Below are positions 58,850 through 64,000 of a DNA stretch of 64,000 nucleotides, piece after piece; the stretch's first letter is position 1; every line of letters begins with the position of its first letter. Location of the stretch: positions 543,606 through 607,605 of the forward strand of contig NW_006917096.1 in the NCBI RefSeq assembly GCF_000516985.1. Direction: 5' to 3'. The notes below the pieces were generated by a model, which did no database searches, was not told the origin of the DNA, and was given only the letters and a program-made list of their open reading frames with translations. The position numbers and the translations under genes are program-made. Source of the DNA: Pestalotiopsis fici W106-1 (Eukaryota; Ascomycota; Sordariomycetes; Amphisphaeriales; Sporocadaceae).

Positions 58850-60613
58850 GCTATTGAATTTCATTATAACCACGTTAATTATCACCCACTTATACGTTAT
58901 TTAATTAAATAACACATTATATAACACATTTATACGTTTTAGATAAGTTATTAAGATAGAAATAAGGGCTTTAATTAATGCAATTTAAATAAATATAGCA
59001 GTGTGATTTCCCGTTTTGCAGTAAATATACTTAATTTTGTTATAATCGATACCATATAATTATATAAGTTAATTCCACTTACACCCATCACAATAACTAC
59101 TTCCTTAATTACACCTATTACACCCCCTATAGCTATTATTATGGCTATTTAAGATCTAATTAAGCGGCATTATATAGACGTAATAAATAAATCCTATATA
59201 TTGCTATTAAAATTCCCGCGTTTTAATTAGTTAGCTCCCTAAATTTCTGACTTTTTCGGGAAGGACAAATCGGGAAAGCCTTTCTTCCCATTACGTATTA
59301 TAAATAATATATATAAGCGGGCTATAAAACGCGGCTTTAATCCGGCTAATTCCGCGTTCGAAATTAAGCTTAAATATATAAAGGATGCTTTCCGATCGGG
59401 AAGGCCTAAGAAATAAGGCGAGGAATTAGACCGTTAGGTGACTGCTATAATCCGCCGTAACCGCTACGGCAAAAAAAAAAACGTGCGAGATTATAGCTAA
59501 GGAATTAAAGGAATAATTCGGTATAATTATAGGCCACTTTATAATTTAGCGCATATTTAAAGCTTTACGGTTTTCGAAAACTAAGCCTACGCGCAAGCCG
59601 GAATTTATAGCTAAATAAAAAGCGGCCAAATTATAATTCGCACTAAATTATTAAAACTAAATTATAAAAAATTAAAAAAAAGTTATATAATTTAACGAAA
59701 TTAATATTATAATTAGCTATAAAAGAGGTGGCTATAAAATTTAGCGCACTCTCGAAAAGGCATTTTCGAAGAGTTATATACGTCCCCGTTAAAAAGGCTA
59801 TAGCGAATTTATATTTTAGGGTGCCTTTAGCTATAATTTTATAAGCCCTTGCTATTGCTAAGGCTTAAAAACTAAGGTAATAAAAAAGGCTGCTGCTAAA
59901 AAGGTGGATAAGCTTAATATAAAGCTTAAACTAATTATAAAAGCAAAATAAAAGCTTAATAATGCTATATCCCGATTAAAATTAAGGAATAAGCTTAGGA
60001 AAAAGCCTATATAGCGTTTTAAAGCTATAATTAGGAAGTTATTACGCTTTAAAAAAGGAGGAATCGACTAATATAAATATCGCAAAAAGATCTTATTAGC
60101 TAAAATATTTCCTTATAGGGACCGCCTAGCTAAAGAACGGGAGGATATATTCGTCTAAAAGGACGGTGCCCCTGCTTATAAACACTAATTTAACGAAAAA
60201 ACCTATAATTTAAAAAATATAGCTAAGCTATTTTAGCCTGGTAATTCGCTAAATCTAAATGCTATAAAGCCCTATTAGTATTATCTGAAACGAGAAACTA
60301 CTAAAAAGGGACCGCCGGCTATAAAAAAGGAAGCTATAAAGCGCTGGTTAAAGGCTTGGCGGGAGATGCCATTTAAGCGTGTACGGGCATGGATTAAGAG
60401 GATCCCACATTATATATAAGAAATTATATGGTGCGAGGGGGGGAACGAGTATAAAGAGGGAAGAGCCCCGCGCCCTAATAGGCCAGGAACTGATTGGGCC
60501 GTCCTAAAAAGGAAATTATTAATTGAGGTTGAGGACGAGGAGGAGTGGGAAGAGGATCAGTTGACTAAGGAGGAAATGGCTTATCTATTGACTGGCCATT
60601 GATCTGTTGTAGT
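58850..60613 (+). mobile_element. RIP-degraded Tc1/mariner DNA transposon, 5' part (split by copia copy 2)
   Basis: AT-rich DNA carries a transposase relic (next entry) in the plus direction. Its left end is approximate because I could not pair terminal inverted repeats; the right end would lie beyond the copia insertion, outside the window. Composition shifts from normal to AT-rich near 58850 and back to normal for the last about 200 bp before the LTR. Confidence 0.75.
59141..60602 (+). pseudogene. Tc1/mariner (DDE) transposase relic
   Basis: Conceptual translation with stops gives a helix-turn-helix-like part (FRSGRPKK, IRRNRYGK, FSKTKPTRKP), YKRGGYKI and KGYSEFIF, GGID-x-YKYRKKILL, then KDGAPAYKH, PGNSLNLNAIK and RIPHYI...EGGNEYKEG. 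This is the fungal Tc1-like pattern. Of the catalytic triad, the first Asp (SDE block) is now Asn (FNE, near 59694). The second (DGAPA, 60162-60164) is kept, and the third (SPDLN) is Asn (60252-60254). A frameshift is needed at the A-run near 59470-59480. The C-terminal about 40 codons, ending in TGA at 60600-60602, are intact. The start at 59141 (ATGGCTATT) is tentative. Confidence 0.85.
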
Positions 60614-60846
60614 TGTCAGATGGTGGATTATGGTTCCCATATACTGGGGTGTGCTTGAGCACACGGATCAACCCTATAATATTTAGATAAATGTACGGGA
60701 CCTCCCGGGGATTAGCCGGGGCCACCTAAATAAGCGTATATTTTATTAAAACTAAAAGGCGCAAAATATAAATTAATATATTATATAATTAATATTTATA
60801 TTAGATTAGTTTAAACTTTAATAGGAAAGCATTATTTTAATTAATA
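60614..60846 (+). repeat. 5' LTR of copia copy 2
   Basis: Exactly 233 bp like both LTRs of copy 1, starting TGTCAGATGGTGGATTATGG. The first about 105 bp retain CA/TG dinucleotides; the remainder is mutated. Confidence 0.93.
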
Positions 60847-63800
60847 ATTAAGAGTTTTAATATTTCCGCCGAAGCTACGAAAATAATAATTACGAAGGAA
60901 GCCGGAATCGGCCTAACGGCATTATTAAAAATAACCTCCGATTGGAATAATTAGGAATATGCGTTTTAAATTTAAGCATAAATTACCGGATTAACTAATT
61001 ATTTTAAAAATAAAACGATTTTAATTAAAACCCTAATCGAACCGGATATAAAAAAAATTAAATATATAAAAACCGCGGCTATTACTTTCGAAGCTGCAGA
61101 TATAAACGACGATCCGATTATATAAAATAAAAAAAATAGGGAATAAACGATTACGGATCTTATTAAAAAAGGTTAAAAGTTATTTAACTTCGATTATAAC
61201 TATTATAAAATAAAAAAGGCTATATACGCTAAATAATATACGGCGATTAAAAAATTATAAAATAAATAATTATAACGATTTTTTTAAACTTTTTCTCTAT
61301 ATATTGCTTAATTAACGAGCCCCTATATAAATAATACGAAAATTTAAGGGCTCGCTATAACAAATTAGCTATAAATAATAAAAAAAAAATAAAAAAATAA
61401 TATTTAAAAGCTTTTAAGCCTCCGAAAATATTAAAAAAAGCTACTAATTAGGTTAATAAATAAAAAATAATTATAGCGAAAACCTAGGTAAAGCAAATAG
61501 TCGAAGTATAGGATAATTCGGCTTAAGCTATAAATTTCCTAAATATAATTATTTTAATTATGCTATAATAGGCCGTTTTTTATTAAATTTATAAAAAATA
61601 AAGCATTTTAAATAAGAATTTAAAATATCGGGTAATAAACAACGATTTCCGTAAAAATTTAAATATTTAATAGCCGATTAGGCTAAAAATTAGGAAAAGC
61701 GCTTTCGCAATTTACGCTAATAAAGCTAAAAAATAGCCCTAAAACGGATAAAATAAAGACGCTTACCCTATTAAAAATTAAATGCCTCCCCGATTAAATG
61801 CGGCTAATTTATATAAAAAAAAAGTAAACGAATTACCTATAATAAAAGGTAAAAAAATATTAAATGCCTTATTTGCCACCTTTTTTACGCCTTTAATTTA
61901 TATTTTTACGTATTCTTAAAAAAAGCCTATTTAGGTTTCGTCCCTAAAAATAAAATATAAATACGAATAAATAAAACTTTTAAAAAAAACCTTAATTTAT
62001 AGGAATAAGTTCGTAGCATAAAAAGGATTAAAATTAGCCGAATTAGCATATTACGAATAACTAAAAAAAAAATCGCTTCCGATTAATACAAATTAATAAA
62101 ACGGACGATTAATAGTAAATATATAAAATAATTTTATAATATTTATAAAAAATTATTTTTTGCGCTATTTAGTTATTTTAAATTTAGCGATAACGATTTT
62201 AATTATAAATATAAAAATAAGGCTTATTAATTATAAGCAAACTTTTAATTATAATTTTATTTAATTAGGCGACCGGAAATTATTTATTTACGGGTACGGT
62301 ATAATAATTATATAGCTCGGATTTAAAATATTATTATTAAATAATATAGCCTATTATCCTAGGTTGCTAATTATATTAGTATTACTCCGTTAATTACGAG
62401 GATAAAGATATTATTAAAATAATAAAAACGATTTTATAATATTACGCAAAAAAAATAGATTTTTAATTAGTATATTTTAAAACCGATACGGATAATATAT
62501 TTTCGAATATAGATTTTACGAATTATTTTTAGCGTTATTTGCTATTTACCGAAAAAAATATATAATATAAATAAAAAAGCTATTATTAATTAGGGAAGCT
62601 ATACGATAACATTATAAAATAAAATATTTAGGCCCGGTAGCTTTCGAATATTTTATTTATTTATTTTAAAAGGTAAGAATTAAAAGACTAATTATAATAA
62701 AATATAAAGCTTACGCATTTATAAAAATTACGCGCTAATTACGGTAAGCGTTACGGCTAATTAACGAAAATTATAGCGAACGATTAGCTATAAATTTTTA
62801 TAATTATATTAAAAAAATCGAAAATTATATATCCTAAATGCTAATTACCTATCGGTAAACGGGATATATATAGGATTATTATTTTACGGAAAAAATTGCG
62901 GTTATATTAATTAACGCTTTCCGATCGTTCCTAAATATAATAAAAATTTAATATAATATTAAAATTAAAATTATCGAATGCGATAACAAAATTATAAAAA
63001 TTAAATAAGTAATAAAAAAATACTTTGAAAATAAATATATTAAATTCGAGCCTTTAGCATTATATATATAAACCTAAAATAGAATTATTAAACGCTTAAG
63101 GGGTATAATTAAAAAAAAAACGGATAATACGCATTAACGCAAAACTCCTTTACTAATTTTGGCCCGAAATCGGCAAAACCGCGGTATATTTATATAATCG
63201 CACGCCGAATTATAATTCCCGATAACGTATATTATATATAAAATTTTATAAAATAATTACAAAAGCAAAAGGAGTTCTAAATCCAAGCTATAAGCTTAAT
63301 TAAATTTATTTTAAAATATTCGGATATAAAGCATACGCAATAACGCCAATAATATAATAGAAATTCGGCCGTTTATAATAATTAGCACCTAAAATATAAA
63401 TAAGATACCTAATCGGATATAGGTTATCTAATATTTACAAAATCTAAATTCCTAATTAAAATAAATTAATTAATACGAAAAATATAATTATAAACGAAAA
63501 AAAATTATGCGACGGAAAATAGGATATATTTAAAAATAAGCTTTTAAATACTGATACCCAGCTTATCGCCGATTTCGTAATTAATTACGTAATATTTAAA
63601 AACGAGATCCTATAGGAATTAAAAAATAAAAATACCGCCGCAAAAAATATCTTGCTAGGCGATAATTAAAATAATTAAAAAAAAAGTAATAATTAAAAAA
63701 ATAAAAAAGCAACGCTAAATAAAAAAAATAAATAATACCCCTTTATTATAGCGAAATTTGCCCTTTAAACTCTATTATAAATACTTCTATTAGCTTTATT

Positions 63801-64000
63801 AATATATAGCATAAAAGCGATTATAATTAAAAATATAGCGCTATTAAAAAAAAGACCTAAAATAATCTTATAATAAATAATTTTCCTAGCTAATTATAAA
63901 GCCGTTCCTAAAGCAAAATAAAATAATAATTAAAACGATAAAACAAAGCTAAAACGCTTTTTTTATTAAAAGGTAAAAATTTATAAAACGGAAATCCCAG
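60614..64000 (+). mobile_element. Ty1/copia retrotransposon copy 2, truncated by the window end
   Basis: Same family and orientation as copy 1. Positions correspond at an offset of 20564 at the 5' end and 20562 at the window end, so there is almost no indel difference over 3.4 kb. The differences I compared are transitions. The 5-bp sequence before the LTR is GTAGT (60609-60613); its partner would be past the window end. The element inserted 11 bp after the stop codon of the Tc1 transposase relic. Integrase-like relics recur at about 63.0-63.45 kb; the RT part is not reached. Confidence 0.93.

Noticed and set aside
1..64000. CRISPR arrays, bacterial operons, ribosomal RNA genes
   Set aside because: None seen; spliced genes, RIP and fungal domains show a eukaryotic (ascomycete) chromosome.

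Overview
The window looks like a chromosome segment of a filamentous ascomycete (Pezizomycotina, most likely a sordariomycete). Genes are spliced with short introns (57-94 bp where I placed them) that begin GTAAG/GTGAG-like and end YAG. Intergenic DNA is long and rich in simple repeats, and two very AT-rich blocks carry transposons degraded in the pattern of repeat-induced point mutation (RIP). I could not pin down the genus.

Layout: 1-3478 is non-coding and low in complexity. Housekeeping-type genes follow: a membrane-anchored SGNH/GDSL-like protein (3479-5065, +), a DUF1992/DNAJC28-type protein (5975-7856, +), acetyl-CoA hydrolase/CoA-transferase ACH1 (9478-11332, +), an UNC93-like (DUF895) membrane protein (12105-13726, -) and a Cdc25-type Ras guanine-nucleotide exchange factor with an SH3 domain (18619-22298, -). 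A 100-N assembly gap sits inside a TG microsatellite at 17307-17406. About 22.3-32.2 kb holds no supportable gene. A secreted endonuclease/exonuclease/phosphatase-fold enzyme with a C-terminal jacalin-like lectin domain follows (32211-33604, -).

The first AT-rich block (about 37.6-45.3 kb) resolves into two abutting elements. One is a 2.5-kb DNA transposon with perfect 40-bp terminal inverted repeats and a TA target duplication (37537-40043). The other is a complete but dead Ty1/copia retrotransposon (40050-45311) with two 233-bp LTRs and a 5-bp target duplication. After it come a secreted arylsulfatase (46484-48417, -), a large acidic, disordered fungal protein (51207-54692, +) and a HET-domain protein (55392-57585, +). 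The second AT-rich block (58.85 kb to the end) holds a Tc1/mariner transposase relic, interrupted just after its stop codon by a second copy of the same copia family, which runs off the window.

The genes do not form one pathway or cluster. The most informative content is the transposon archaeology: two copies of one copia family differing almost only by transitions, catalytic aspartates turned to asparagine, and unmutated windows exactly at element junctions. Six of the eight genes needed an intron join the reader would otherwise miss (SGNH, DUF1992, ACH1, UNC93-like, CDC25, EEP-jacalin, arylsulfatase and HET are all spliced; only the acidic protein is single-exon).
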